From Forficula auricularia (lineage: Eukaryota > Arthropoda > Insecta > Dermaptera > Forficulidae), in assembly GCA_024734495.1 (NCBI GenBank), contig JALMQS010000089.1, positions 6,088,420 through 6,152,419 on the forward strand: a stretch of DNA of 64,000 nucleotides. The letters are read 5' to 3'. Shown one piece after another: positions 39,701 to 52,183 of this stretch. Every line of letters begins with the position of its first letter. Within the stretch, counting starts at the first letter, position 1. Below the pieces are notes generated by a model. That model was not told the origin of the DNA. It saw nothing but the letters and a program-made list of their open reading frames with translations, and made no database searches. Made by a program: the position numbers and the translations under genes.

Positions 39701-40413
39701 AAAATGCACTTTCAGTAGTCTTAAACATAAAATTGCACCTGCCTTGCCTTCTGCGGCGCAAATAGATTTAGAACATTTTCGAAATCTGTTGCTAGGTCGT
39801 CTCTTTTGACCGACCCATTGTAGACCTTAAATACGAAAGTATTAGTTCTAACTTAAAAAAGATCGCTCTCAACTTGCGATGGATATTGTAATCGTAAGCA
39901 TAATCTCAAAAAGTATTTACTTATTCATACAGGCGAAGAGGCTTTCGTATTTTAAAATCATTTAAATATGCAGACTAGTCTGCATATAATATAGTTGATT
40001 AAATGAAATAATAAAATATAAAATCGGTGCTATTACCATGCATTTAACAGATCGAAATTTAAATACGTCTTTTTGGGGAGAGGAAACTTAAGGTCGGGTG
40101 AATCGTTTTTTCGCCTGTTGTTCAATCATGGCAAAACGTGAAGCTGCGAATGTTGTTTGCGAACTATTAATAAATGAATTGTGAACCCGTCTTTAGGACC
40201 TGAGATTTTGGATAGGATAAAACCCTCTTGTCAAAGAGTAGTGTTGTTGAATTTTGAATCAACGATTGACAACAATGCTTGCTACTATGTTAAAAATAAC
40301 TTAATAATAATAATATTAATTATATTATATTATAGTATATTAACAATATAGTAACGGCCGGGGACACAGGCTAGTCCCCGTGATCCAGTGTCTTGGAGGC
40401 CAGAATCACAGGA
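39701..40413. other. AT-rich spacer
   Basis: No gene seen. Confidence 0.4.
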
Positions 40414-40421
40414 TTCTAGAA

Positions 40422-40844
40422 CAAGGGTCGGCAACCCTTTGAGACGGAAGAACCAAAAGTTATAATTTACCAAATTTACCAGTTTTTAAAGAGCCACTAA
40501 CATTTTTGTTTCAATATTATGGTATTTGATTAGGATTAGGTATATAAATTTGATTTTTGATTTAAAATAAATATGAAATATTTATTCGCACAAAACATAT
40601 TAAAGTATTTTAGCTAGCTCTTCTAGAATTATAAAATTAGTAATCAAATAATATAACTATAATTATTGAATAATAGATAGTTACATCAATGGGAGAATTG
40701 GCCTTCCATGCCTTTTGAAAGCTTGGTTAAATCTGGCTCATAACTTGTTGTTTTGAAAATAAAATAATATAATTATTAATATTTTCGCATGGAACTGGAG
40801 AGCCGCATCTTGACATCGAAAGAGCCGCAGGTTGCCGACCCCTG
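40422..40844. mobile_element. non-autonomous hAT
   Basis: CAAGGGTCGGCAACCCTTTG and the inverse GCAGGTTGCCGACCCCTG are the ends, with AGAGCCACT and AGAGCCGC inner motifs. Flanks TTCTAGAA and TCCTAGAT agree at 6 of 8. Confidence 0.8.
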
Positions 40845-41368
40845 TCCTAGATACATGATTCGGATAGATAATTGATCTCCAGAATCAAATGTGGCGGTAA
40901 ACAAAATATGCAATTGCATAGGAATCCGGTTTTTACCCATGAGTATTCCTTTTTTGGAGGTACTCACTTGTCCAGATCTTTTTTACTTCGCTCGAATTTC
41001 GGTATTACATCAACAATTCCATTTCCAGCTCGGTGTCCGAATCTGACTCTAAATCGAGATATTTCGCCATTAATTTTTCACGTAAGACCTGCTGCACGAA
41101 GCTACCTATCAATATGCCAGGTAAACTGTTCAACACAGTGTTTTTTTCCTGTGCAGCTCTGTGGGGCCTGCGGGACACAGCTCTTTAGATAAATAATAAA
41201 TTATTTATTCGACTTTGAAATTTGTAAAAATATGTGAATTGATTGGAAATTTTAGAAAAAGAAAAAAAAATATAATAAAAGAAATACTAGTGAATAAATA
41301 AATATGAAATATTTCTTTTCTGTGCAATTCCTCAACAATGATGGACCCTTTGTAACTCTTTCTTTATT
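40845..41368. other. spacer, no recognised gene
   Basis: A 106-codon plus-strand frame at 40872-41192 has no family motif and mixed composition; not called. Confidence 0.35.
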
Positions 41369-41375
41369 ATCAATT

Positions 41376-42274
41376 TTTTTTTTTTTTCTTTTCTTTTATT
41401 GGCCTCGGGAACATAGATGCCCATTTAGCCAGCCGATCGTATTCGTTCATATTTCCATAAATTCGCCAGCCCTCAAATGCTGATCCCTAAGGCGGGCCGC
41501 TCGGGGGCACAGTAGGGCAAGCAGAGCATCCCAAACCGATCCCTCCGCAACCAGCCAAAGGGCATCACGAATGGCCGACGAATATAGAGCAATAAAGAAC
41601 GTACTTGTTCATAAGTCCCTTCAATGAGGGATAAAACAGAAGACTTGTTTTAACAAGTTACCTAGTCTAACACCACTAGAAAAATTAATATATAGTAAAA
41701 ATTGACTATGTGATGGAACCTATACATTTTTTATAAGCTATATATCTAGATAAAAATGCTAATAGATAAATTAATTAAAATATCCGAGTCAAGAAAGGAT
41801 GATATCTAGCAAAAATATGTTTAATTATAGTTCGAACCCAATTGAAATTATGTGTTTGATGACTGTTTCTGCCAGTATGCCCCCGTCAGAGAGAGAAGCT
41901 AAGAGGACCCCTGCATAAGTGGGGAACTCAATTTCTTTTCTAATTTTAAAAAATAGTCGGTCTATTTTATGCCTCCGAAGCTCACAGCCTAAAAGAGCAT
42001 GGCTTATATCTCCGTAAGACACATTATCGCACAAGCAGTAAGGATTATCCCTCCGACCGATTCTATGTAGATATGCAGGTGTAGTTGCATGGCCTATTCT
42101 AAGTCGGATTATGTGCACAATCACTTTTCTACATAGTTTCGATTTCTCAAACCAGGGCTGCACAGGGATTTTTGGACATATCCCGAAGAAATGCCTGCCC
42201 TTTTCTGCGCTTGATGTTGACCAAATATTCTGCCATTCCTTGTAGATTATTTTTTTTAATAAGGAACGGACTTC
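41376..42274 (-). mobile_element. 5'-truncated I/Jockey-type LINE
   Basis: ATCAATT at 41369-41375 and 42275-42281 bracket it. It begins with a T-run (inverse A tail) and a 3' UTR with GGCCTCGGGAACATAGATGC. Same family as 5759-6840, where it supplies the empty site for the MITE. Confidence 0.75.
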
Positions 42275-42275
42275 A
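41825..42275 (-). CDS. LINE polyprotein C-terminus (open fragment)
   Basis: About 150 codons open: EVRSLLKKIIYKEWQNIWST, HIIRLRIGHATTPAYLHRIG, RRDNPYCLCDNVSYGDISH with LLGCEL (C-x-C...H...C box) and FPTYAGVLLASLSD, ending VIKHIISIGFEL. This is the tail after RNase H in I-type elements. Start lost by truncation. Confidence 0.8.
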
Positions 42276-42281
42276 TCAATT

Positions 42282-43425
42282 ATTAGGAAAAGAAATTCGA
42301 CCAAAACTTGAAATCAACTAGAAAAGCATCTACTTAAAGCAGCACATTTCTTATTTAGATGAATTAACAAAATATTTCACTCTGTAGAAGTTCGGAAGTG
42401 CTAACGGCAGGTCTAGACACGATGAATCATTCTTCTACTTTTCAACTTGATGAGGTCCCCTTGGTTCAATTTTTTCCCTTCTGATTAGACCTTTACGGAA
42501 ACGAATTAGATTTCCACTCATGTGATTAGTGTTTTCGAACTCTGCTCTTTTTTCCCTCTCTTTTGTTACTTTTAATCAATTCTTTTAGATGGATCTATCT
42601 AATTGGTAATTGCCCTTTTTTAATCAATCATCCGCACTCGTAATGGCCAATAAAAAATTGCATCGTTATATCAATATATTTTCTAATAAATCAGACAGTA
42701 TCATTAAATGAAACTTGACATTATGTCAATTCATTATAAATAGAAACTTTCAAATTTTTTTAATTCAAATTAATAAATAATTGCTTCAAACATAATATTA
42801 TTATTATTTATTTATTTATCATAGTAGTACTTAGTATCCAATTTTATCTTCAAACATAATAATTAACCTAAATAGGGTGTCTAGGTGTGAATTATGTTGA
42901 TAAGATCTAAAGTTTTGACCATTATTTTAGTAAAAATATAAAGGTGAATATTCTGTAAATCTGTTTCTCATGTCAACTCTGGAAAAGTTATCCAAATAAT
43001 TTGGCATTCATTATGTCACAAGTTGACATAATTCTCTATTAATATTTGTAAGGACCAGAAGATTATCAGCACCGGGGGAAAAATAAATAATAATAATAAT
43101 ATTAAATATATTGAATTTGAGAATATTTGAAAGGATTAATTTATTTTATAACTGTAGACAGTACTAGCAATTTGATTAATTCATAATAATAATCAGAAAA
43201 AAAAATCCATAATAAATAATGCATGATATTGGAGGGGACAGTCTCTCGACCCGAAAAACTTGTCTCAATTAGGATTATAAATAAGAAAGAAAAGGAGATA
43301 GATTTTATCAATTTTATTTATCTCAGGTTTACATTAATTTTCTTTTATACTAAAATAATAAATAATTTTTATTAACGTTTTCAATTATTTGATTAAAACT
43401 ATTTATTTAACACTAATAATATGAT
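42282..43425. other. AT-rich spacer
   Basis: No gene, hairpin or repeat family recognised. Confidence 0.45.
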
Positions 43426-43503
43426 AATAGCCTATTGCTCTGCGCTCTGAGTCGAGAGTCCGTGGCTGCGAGCCCAGGTCTGTTTCTATATAATATTAGC
43501 TGT

Positions 43504-43526
43504 GAGGCCCGCCTTCGGCGGGCCTC
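43504..43526. other. GC-rich hairpin with TTCG tetraloop
   Basis: GAGGCCCGCC-TTCG-GCGGGCCTC (one unpaired base) followed at 43535 by CCAGGGGTCTTTGCTCCCTGG, a second stem. Strongly GC-rich in an AT-rich region. Upstream (43435-43485) is tRNA-like text GAGTCGAGAGTCCG. Role unknown; a transposon end (Helitron-like 3' hairpin) is possible, but CTRR is not seen. Confidence 0.6.
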
Positions 43527-43762
43527 TTTGCCTAGCCAGGGGTCTTTGCTCCCTGGACCCCCACGCGGCTTGTTTATTGATGTTTTATTAGTACTGTTAT
43601 TCTAGAATAAAGTCTTGAATAGATATAATTGAAGATTCTATTTTACTGGCCCGTAATTTTAAAATTTAAATGAAAAACAACAAAAGATGATACAAATATA
43701 ATATTTTTTTTATTAAAATTGACCTTGTACTAATGAACATTTAGTCACCAAAAAATGTTTAT

Positions 43763-43940
43763 GCCTTAAACTTATATGTATACTATATACCTATACATGT
43801 ATATTGTTCTATTATTATTGTTGCTAAATTTGCTGGGTGGGGGCGCAAAAATATTCCATGCTTGTAGTAAAATTTTCTCTTAGTCCGGCCCTGTTTATAC
43901 CTTAAACTTATATGTATACTATATACCTATGCATTTATAA
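43763..43940. repeat. 40-bp direct repeat around a short insert
   Basis: CCTTAAACTTATATGTATAC through TATATACCTAT occurs at 43763-43797 and 43900-43934. The insert between them ends in CTTAGTCCGGCCCTG, a known type of transposon edge. Confidence 0.6.
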
Positions 43941-44292
43941 CGTGTGTCATTTTTTTATGAGTAATCTCTCTATAAATATTTTCAAACTTGAAAAAAAAAA
44001 ATGAAAATTTTCTATGTCTATTATCTAAAAAAAAAAAATGCTAACTTCCTTTGTGAAGAGGGGTTCTTTGTTTGTCCGCCTGACCATTTTAACCTTTTTC
44101 ATTATTTCATGACCCTTTTAGAGCTTTGAATAAAATTTATGGCCTTTGAATAAAAGTGAAAAATGAAATTAATTTTAAATTGATGAAACTATATCATCAT
44201 CATCCGATAGAGTGTGATAAATATGTGTTCAAAATTTCATCTCAATCGGATAAACAGTGTCGAAGTTTATTGGAAACAACCAACACAGATTT

Positions 44293-44293
44293 A

Positions 44294-44320
<27 letters not shown>
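44293..44320. repeat. (AT)n microsatellite
   Basis: About 13 AT units. Confidence 0.95.
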
Positions 44321-44324
<4 letters not shown>

Positions 44325-44384
44325 AAGATATCTTTTTGCTTAAATAATTTTATTTATTTATTTAGTCTGTTTTCTAAGCTAATT

Positions 44385-44965
44385 GAGGAGGAGCATAGTA
44401 GTTTTTGTTTTGAATTAAACCCCATTTTTGCTTGGGCAATTCTTGATTTAATTTCGTTTTCGCTCCTCCCATCCCATGTTATTTTACTTCCTAGGTAGCG
44501 GAATTCCTTAACTCCTTCTAGGTTTTCTTGGTTAATTTTGATGCTTTTCTGTCTCGTTTGTTTTTTTTGTACAAACTAGGATCTTGGTTTTATTCTTGTT
44601 TATTTTCATTTCGATTTCTTCTATTAGGATTTGGTTAATTCCATTCAGAGCGTCCTCTAATTCTTTTTTGTTGCTTCCTAGAAGGGCAATGTCATCGACA
44701 AATCTTAACATAGCGATCTTTGGACCTTGGATTTCAATACCAGTATCAATTTTGTCTTTGAATTCTTTCATCGCTTCTTCTATGTATAAGTTGAAAATAA
44801 TGGGTGACAGCACACATCCTTGTCTTACACCTTTTTTTTTTTATTTTGCCTTCTCTTTGGTCATCTCCAATATTTATTATTGTATTTCCATCTGGTTTTG
44901 GTATAGATAGTAGATTAGTCTTCTCTCCCTAAAATTTATTCCCGCCTGTTTTAAGATTTTGAACA
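44385..44965 (-). pseudogene. RTE-like reverse transcriptase fragment
   Basis: Minus strand: INIGDDQREGKI, then MLSPIIFNLYIEEAMKEF, AMLRFVDDIALLGSNKKELE (active-site FVDD), MKINKNKTKILVC, and in another frame VKEFRYLGSKITWDG. This is the catalytic and thumb part of an RTE/BovB-like polymerase. At least two frameshifts. The same family supplies the tail at 3713. Confidence 0.8.
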
Positions 44966-44989
44966 TAATTTCCCAAATGACTGAATTAA

Positions 44990-45150
44990 AATTTAATATT
45001 GATAATTGTTAATAAGTACACTCGCAATTAAATCACAGTCAAAATATAACTTAGTTTTATTATGCAAAATATTTATGAGTGGATAATTAATATGAAAAGT
45101 AAATGAAACAGATCGTATCAGTTTTAGTTGCCGAGATGTAGGCAAAAAAC
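44990..45150. repeat. direct repeat, copy 1
   Basis: About 160 bp matching 45478-45640 at high identity (TTAATATTGATAATTG, ACACTCGCAATTAAATCACA, TAGTTGCCGAGAT). The two copies are 330 bp apart in the same orientation. Confidence 0.8.
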
Positions 45151-45477
45151 TGAAAAAGTGTACCGTTTTTCTTAGATTACGACTCGAGCGCAACAGATTT
45201 TGACGGGGACTTTTAGTGTGTTCAATGGGAAGCCGTAATAAACATGTATACCAAAATTCAGATCTTTACCGATTATTTGACTGAGACTATGCCCATGCTT
45301 ATTAATGTTTATCCCCAGTAACTATAACAAATGAAAATAAATAATTAAAATAGTAAATTCCAGATTATGTTCATTTTTGTAACTCCCCTGGGCTATGCCA
45401 AATCGATGTTATTCCGAAAGGTTGATGTCTATCTACCTATCTTAATTAGAAGATTTGCAAAATTATTAACGAAAATT

Positions 45478-45640
45478 AAAATTTAATATTGATAATTGAT
45501 AATAAGTACACTCGCAATTAAATCACAGTCAAAAATAACTTAGTTTTATAATGCAAAATATTTGTGAGTGGATAATTAATATGAAAAGTAAATGAAAATG
45601 ATCGTATCAGTTTTAGTTGCCGAGATATAGGCAAAATATC
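45478..45640. repeat. direct repeat, copy 2
   Basis: Second copy of 44990-45150; differences are scattered substitutions and one-base indels. Confidence 0.8.
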
Positions 45641-45705
45641 CTTTATGTCTTCTTCCTCTTCTTTAACCTTGAATTCGTCAATATCATGGAAGATGTCCTC
45701 CATTT

Positions 45706-47105
45706 CTGCCTACATTCGTGCCATCTCCTCCTCCTGAATCCTAATTAATTTCATTTCCTCCTCCTCCTCCTCCTCCTGATTAGTACTAATAGGAGGTTCC
45801 TTATTTATATATTCTAAAATTATTTTTGCCTTTTTTGTTATGTTAAATTTTAATAATATTTTTTGGATGGTTTCATCAGTGAGTTTTTTATTTTTCTTAA
45901 ATGCCAGGTCGGCCAATTTAGTATTGTAAAGTGGGCAATCCACTAAAATGTGGGATACATCAATTCTCCTGTCACACGTAATACACCAAGATGGAGCTTC
46001 TCTATTAATTAAAAAGCCATGAGAAAAGATACAGTGACCAATTCTCAAGCGAGTTATTATTGTTTGTTCTCTCCTACTATTATATTTGTGTTTTAACAGT
46101 GGAGTAATATTTGGTTTGATTCTTTTTAAAAAATTATTTTCAATTTTCTCCCATTCATTTTCCCAGTTCTTCAGAATTAATTTGAAAAGTGCGAGTTCCT
46201 AAATTTACTTGTAATGGGCGAGAGTTTAAAATGGCCAGATGAACTGTCAATTTTAAATGCACATCCCACATTTTTTTCGAATTTTGATCCATCTGTAAAT
46301 ATCAATGAGAAGTTCGGATACCTGTTTAGCAATTCTGCTAGTATGATGTTACATGACCTCTCATCAAGGCTCTCTTTATTAAATTTAGCCAAGTCCAATA
46401 TACAAGATGGTTTGTTTAAGTCATGGTGGTTCTGGGGTATTAATTATTCGAATTTGTTGATCCAAGTAATTTCTAATTCCTTCTAGATTTTCTTTTATTC
46501 TCAGAGCTAATGGTTTGGTATTTTTTGGACAATTTGTCAACTTGCTTAAGTTTTTGGGATTAAAAATGTCTTTATATGTTGGATGTGTTGGAAGAGAATT
46601 GATTTTTATAGCATAGTTCAAAGATAATATCTCTCTTCTAACTTTTAAAGGGGGTTCGCAAGACTCCGCCAGAAGACTTGAAATTGGACTTGTCCTGAAA
46701 GCTCCCAAAGCTATTCTGATACCCAAATTATGAACCATATCGAGTTGTTTTAGAACGCTCTCTCTAGCAGAAGAGTAAATGGGTGAACCCTAATCTAATT
46801 TACTGCGAATTATTGCCCTATATACTCTCAGTACTGATAGATCCGCTCCCCAGTTGGAATTGGAAAGCACCTTTAGAAGATTAAATGATTCTAGGCATTT
46901 CGTTTTTAGATCCTTGACGTGATCTCTCCAGTTTAGTTTCTTGTCAAAGACTAGACCAAGAAATTTTACACTATCCCTATATAATATGGGACTTTCATCG
47001 ATGTATTAAGATTGATCTTGGTGGGATGTTCTAAGTCTGCAAAAATGTAGACACATTATTCTTTGAAAATCTAAAACTATTTTCTGAGGCCCATCTGGAC
47101 ACACA
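45706..47105 (-). pseudogene. I/Jockey-type LINE remnant
   Basis: Minus strand: SVKFLGLVFDKKLNWRDHVK, WGADLSVLRVYRAIIRSKLD, a stop, GSPIYSSARESVLKQLD and ALGAFRTSPISSLLAESCEP (RT thumb). Then SLIFTDGSKFEKNVGCAF (start of RNase H only), and after a deletion TRLRIGHCIFSHGFLINRE, CITCDRRIDVSHILVDCPLY (terminal C-x2-C-x7-H-x4-C box). In-frame stop, frameshifts and the missing middle of RNase H make it dead. GAG-rich tract at 45755-45775. Confidence 0.8.
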
Positions 47106-48540
47106 AAAGTCAGTGATTATTTTGCTCTATTCCTGCAGATTGTAGAGATAAATCTAAGTTTTCACCTGTGTTTGTTCGTTTTCTTTTAACTCGCTGCCAT
47201 GGTACGGCCAATTCGTGTTGAACTTCTGTTCCATCGACGAGTTATCATTATTTGATAACTGCGTCGATGCTGAATCTTGAGCAATGACTCAATGCCCTTT
47301 TTGATGATTTTCTTCTTTCTTACTCATAGATTTATTTTCGAACACAGAGAAAAAAAGAGAATTTCGATGAGAAATTATAAATAAGTTGTTATATTATAAA
47401 TAATCTATATATGCGGCTTATCGAGAGGTCTGCACGCTTCGAAAGACAGAGCTCGAATGAGGTCTAAATAAATAAGAAAATATTTATCGCCCTGTAAGAA
47501 TCTGCGTTCTTCTAGCGAAAATTTTGTTCCTAGAAAAATATTTTATTTTAACCTTTTCTAATTTGACAAATCGATGGATCGTACGAGAATAGTGAGAATT
47601 CTTTCTAATTTATTTTTAGTCATAGTAAAAATATACTATATTTTTAGGTATAGTTATTTGTGATTCCCTATTGGATACAACACATCATTGATTTTTATAC
47701 GCTTGAAAAATTGTAAATGTTATATTATAATTTTTTCCTATAGTTTTTTACGACTTCCACTAAGATCATTAAAGTAAAGTAAAATTATTTTTTTAAAAAA
47801 TAAACAAATAAAAATAATAGTAAAAATCGAACGAGCTTAATACTAATTAAACAAAAAATAATATAATAACTATTTAACTATTTAATAAAAATGAATAAAG
47901 TTTTAAATACACGTTATCGAACACAATGGACGTTCACCTTCTAGACAATTTGTATTGAGCAATAATAAAACTCGGGAGACCCGTAGTGTCGAAAGGCACT
48001 ATAACTATGTAACTTTCTTAGATGAATACGTTCAATCGTGTTTATCGTATAAGCCTTTTTTGCCGTTACTTGTAAACTATGTTATAGACGAAATTCTTTT
48101 CGATTCTATAATTTTACTTGAAGCGGTCAACTATGGGTATATTATATATATATATATATATATATATTCGATGTCGGGACTCAGGAATCGTTTGTAAACG
48201 ACTCAAATACCAGGCGGGGAGTTGTAATCGGTAGAGCAGTTGCCATGCTGCGATCTGTTGAGACCCATCCCTGAAGTTTGGGTGATTCGTCTTGTCAGCT
48301 AGACGAGATTATTTATTTATTTAATTATTTCTTATCTATGATTTTGCTCTTCATCTTGGAAGCTTCACACTTCTATCTCTGATATAATTGACTACACGAA
48401 AGTTTCTGACTATGCCATTTTGATAATCACGGAGATGGCCATTTTCACTTTTTCCTCGACAGGATATCATTAAAAACTATAGCCACTGTTTCTTTTGAAA
48501 GATACCACAAATGAAATGCATTAAATTTTCGGGAATTTAG
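47106..48540. other. AT-rich spacer with (AT)n tract
   Basis: (AT)n at about 48137-48167. Plus-strand frame of 80 codons at 47955-48197 runs through it, not called. Confidence 0.4.
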
Positions 48541-48544
48541 AATT

Positions 48545-48865
48545 GTGAAACAGGGGCGTGCCAATCGGAAATGCCGAGCATCAAAGTTGTGCGGAAAATT
48601 GAAGTTTGTACTTGGTGTGAATCGTTCGTTATTGATTAAAGCCGAAAGACAGGATAATCAAGAATTTTTAATGATTAATTTAAAATGTGAACCGGGTGTT
48701 AAGGACTCTTTAATTGGCCACCACCAATTAAATTTTCGATTGCAAAAGGCTTTAAAAAAATTGTCAGAAAGACTAGTTTGGGGTACAAATGGTTGCGATC
48801 AAGAGTTTGGGTTTATTGAGTGGTTTACTTTAGAATTCCCCCCCCCCCCCAAGGCAACTCTCTAG
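48545..48865 (+). CDS. uncharacterised 106-codon frame
   Basis: Open frame with unusually even composition for this region: KLKFVLGVNRSLLIKAERQD, INLKCEPGVKDSLIGHHQLN, FRLQKALKKLSERLVWG. It ends after a C-run encoding PPPP. No family recognised. It could be a single host exon, an element-encoded peptide or chance. Confidence 0.25.
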   Translation: MKQGRANRKCRASKLCGKLKFVLGVNRSLLIKAERQDNQEFLMINLKCEPGVKDSLIGHHQLNFRLQKALKKLSERLVWGTNGCDQEFGFIEWFTLEFPPPPKATL

Positions 48866-50510
48866 AACAAACCCGAATACAATTAATGAAATAACCAAAA
48901 GAACAAAACCTACAATGGCTGCCATCATAATTTTTTTTTCAATTCAAAAGTTTTTATTTACAATATATTATACCATTTTCATAAGTACATTATAGAATAA
49001 AATAGTTGCATTCATTTTAGAAGAAGCTGTAACTAAGATTTTTTTAATTTTAAAAAATATCTATATTTTACATTAGTAGTCTCAACCAATTTATTAACCA
49101 CCAGGCAAACAATCATTTTATTCGAATATATATAGGTACATGAATAATTTCATTATAAACTTAGTATATAAATTATGAAGATTATATTATAATATACACT
49201 TAATAGGTAACCCTGTATATTTTCCCCTTTTTCATGCGCTCTTTTTGTTTGTTTTTAGTTTTACAGAGGGTCAAAATCGCCTCTAAAACTACTTTTGTAG
49301 TCCAAAATTTTCCCGAGGAGGGGTACCGGTACATGACCCCCACCCAAAAAAAAATGAAAGTCTGGTACCGCCCCCGGTATAAGTGTAATATTTCTTTATA
49401 ATGTAAGCAAATAAACATTAATTAAATGAATTTCCTACTAAAATAAAAATATTTTTAAATTCTTGTATTTTTTAATATCTCCCCCCCCCTATAGATCCGC
49501 CCTTGTCTGGATATATCTAATTTGAAATTAAAAAATGAATAAGAATAGACGCCATTACGGGACCTCCATTTTGGAGCCGCCATTTTAAAAATGGCTTCCT
49601 TTTGATTAAATGCATAATTAAACATGTTTAACGTATTGATAACTAATTTGATAATAAATACATAATTTAATAATATCGTATGGAAAAATATGTCTGCAAT
49701 TTAAAAAATTAGCAGCCCTCTGCTTCATTTTTATTTCGGGGAAAAAAATAAATAAATAGTTTACTTTCCAGTTCTAATTAACATCCATTATGAAAATTAT
49801 TTTTCCAATTTTTAAAACAATAAAAAAATAGCTTTAAAGTCAAATATTTAAATGAATACAGTATTTTAAGAACAATAATAATAACATTTAATAATAACCG
49901 TTTCATGTGAAAGTTTCTCAAGCTATTTTCCATATATCAGATAACTTTGATACAATTAAGTAAGTTATCCCCAATCGGGGGATCATAATAAACAGAACAC
50001 TCTCAGACAAAGAGACGTACTCATTAGGTGTTGTCGACAAACCTTAAAAAAAAATTTACATTTTTTTTTTAATATTGAAGGATTTTCCATTGATCTTAAC
50101 AAATATGGCTCAAAAATAACCTCTACTTTTCAACAGCTTTAAATTCGTTTTTTCAGTCCACACATATTTTTATAAATAAGCTGGCCAAATACCATTTGGA
50201 CCACATACCTAGGGGTCCTATCTTATAATTGCCAAAATTATTGAGATGTTATTATTATTTCTTCTTATTTGTCGATGATAGGAAGAGAATGGAGAAATTT
50301 GTTGAATTAATTATAGTTTTAAGATAAGGCATTTCTAGACGTCGACAGGAACAAAATCACCTAAAAACGGCCACTTTTTCTCTCACTGTCATTTTAAATC
50401 GAGATAAATAATGATAATAAAAATAAGTAAGCCTAATTTTACTTAAAAGGATATTTTCAGGTATACGATATAAAAGATAAAAATATATCTATAGATGAAA
50501 ATAAAACATG
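48866..50510. other. AT-rich spacer with C-runs
   Basis: No gene. A C-run at 49483-49490 followed by TATAGATCCGCCC resembles a worn transposon edge. Confidence 0.4.
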
Positions 50511-50513
50511 AAT

Positions 50514-50702
50514 TATTTGACGGATTATAGTGGGGTTTCACAAAGGAAATAAAATAATTTTTTTTTTAAATTATATTTTGGAGATTTTTTTATTTATCTC
50601 TATACATATTTCGGGCTATGAACCCTTCATTAGGAGGTTTAACAAAAGACAGACAGACATTTTATTTCTTCTTTGCGAAACACCACTATAATCCGTCAAA
50701 TA
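50514..50702 (-). mobile_element. inverted unit with hammerhead-like core
   Basis: Arms TATTTGACGGATTATAGTGG... (50514-50555) and its inverse (50659-50702) enclose about 103 bp that holds a hammerhead-like core on the minus strand. Organisation parallels 14262-14432 though the sequences differ. Confidence 0.6.
50608..50633 (-). ncRNA. hammerhead-like core, type D
   Basis: CTAATGA, helix GGG/CCC with loop TTCATAG, GAAAT. One core base (G5) differs from consensus; likely inactive or a chance match. Confidence 0.25.
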
Positions 50703-51545
50703 TTGTAATTCCTATGTTTAATATGTTTCACTATAAACCAACACCGCTTTCACTAAACGTTAATGAAAATAAAAGCTTGTAAGAAAAGTGTTATGGCGGC
50801 AATTCTTAGAATTTAATACTTAGAGGCCCCAGAGAGATCTTATTATGGTTGTACCTTAGTAAAAATCTTGGAGGCAAAAGTGGGCTGGTTGTACTGGTGA
50901 AGAACTATAATAAAAAAAATATATTTTCAAATATTATATATTAGATAGCAGCTAAAATGCTCTGATAGACATTGCCCAAATAGGGTTCCTTTTTATTTTT
51001 GAACAGAATCCTAATAATGTAAAAAAATCAGGTACACGTTTACCAACTCTCTTAACTAACTATAATTCTTTGTGATTGACTCAATATGCTGTACAAATAA
51101 TAGATTGGTCATACTATATTACAGATTAGAGAGGGACCACATTAACACCAGACGCCTTATTAAAAGTGATGTATTTTCTTTTAAACTTAAATTATCTGGG
51201 TTCGAATGCCTTGAAAGCCAAGACCCCATTCAAAACTAATAACGTCTACTTGATCATTTGGGCAATATGATCACGAGATGTTTTCGCAATGGGCACACGC
51301 CTCATTAACTCCAGGGTTAATTAATTTTGTTCTAAGCAATTTAAATGAACAGCGAAGCTAAAACAAACATAACAAAACAAGACAAGTGGGAAAAGTAAAA
51401 TCAGATGAAAAAGACAATGCAGGACTTTTAAAGTTGATTGTCGTGCAGAAGAAGAAAAGATTATGGGACGATTACAGCTGGGGATAGGATGAGGAAGGGC
51501 AATTAACGATTAATTATTCGTTAATATACTCCTTGAGATTATATT
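50703..51545. other. AT-rich spacer
   Basis: No gene seen. Confidence 0.4.
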
Positions 51546-51631
51546 CAGGGGTTGGACAAAATAATATGAACATTTGACATATACACAATATTTATGATGT
51601 CAGGCGTTCATATTATTTTGTCCAACCCCTG
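51546..51631. mobile_element. 86-bp mariner-type MITE
   Basis: CAGGGGTTGGACAAAATAAT and its exact inverse, arms about 30 bp, loop about 25 bp. TA follows the right end; the left TA has become TT. The terminus is of the widespread mariner type. Confidence 0.9.
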
Positions 51632-52120
51632 TATAATATATAACATTTTTCTACTAGATAACTAATATGAGAGAACGATCTTAATTGGAAATCTTAAATT
51701 GATTGTTTCGTGATGCTTTATTTTACTTTTGACTTCAAAATCATAGCCACTTAAATTTAACCTTTACTCAAGAAGAACGTTTTCTAGAAAATGTGCTCAT
51801 TGTCCAGTCAAATAAGATGAAAAAAGCGCTAAACCTCGGAATTAAAGCTAAAAAGCTATAAACTTGTATAATTCTTTGTTTTGACATTTTATATGTTAGC
51901 TCAAAAGTCTCATAAAATCTCGAATCCGCGAGTCAAGAAAATATTTTATTTTTATTTTTTTATTTTAAATAAGTAATATATTGATTTATCATCATCATTC
52001 ATCCAGTCTCATTATTAATTTAAATTAAACAAAAATTAAATTTTCAATTAATATACAAGTTATAGTCCTATATCCTACACACATAAGCACTTTCCATGAC
52101 GTCAGTCATATCGCTGATTG

Positions 52121-52183
52121 TGCAGCATATTCTCTATATTGTGCAGCATATTCTCTATATTGTGCAGCATATTCTCTATATAA
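52121..52183. repeat. three-copy 21-bp tandem repeat
   Basis: Three exact copies of TTGTGCAGCATATTCTCTAT plus A. Confidence 0.95.

Noticed and set aside
40872..41192. 106-codon plus-strand frame
   Set aside because: No recognisable motif and overlaps worn repeat edges; support too weak to call a gene.
44584..44910. 108-codon plus-strand frame
   Set aside because: Antisense to the RTE-like reverse transcriptase fragment with its FVDD motif on the minus strand.
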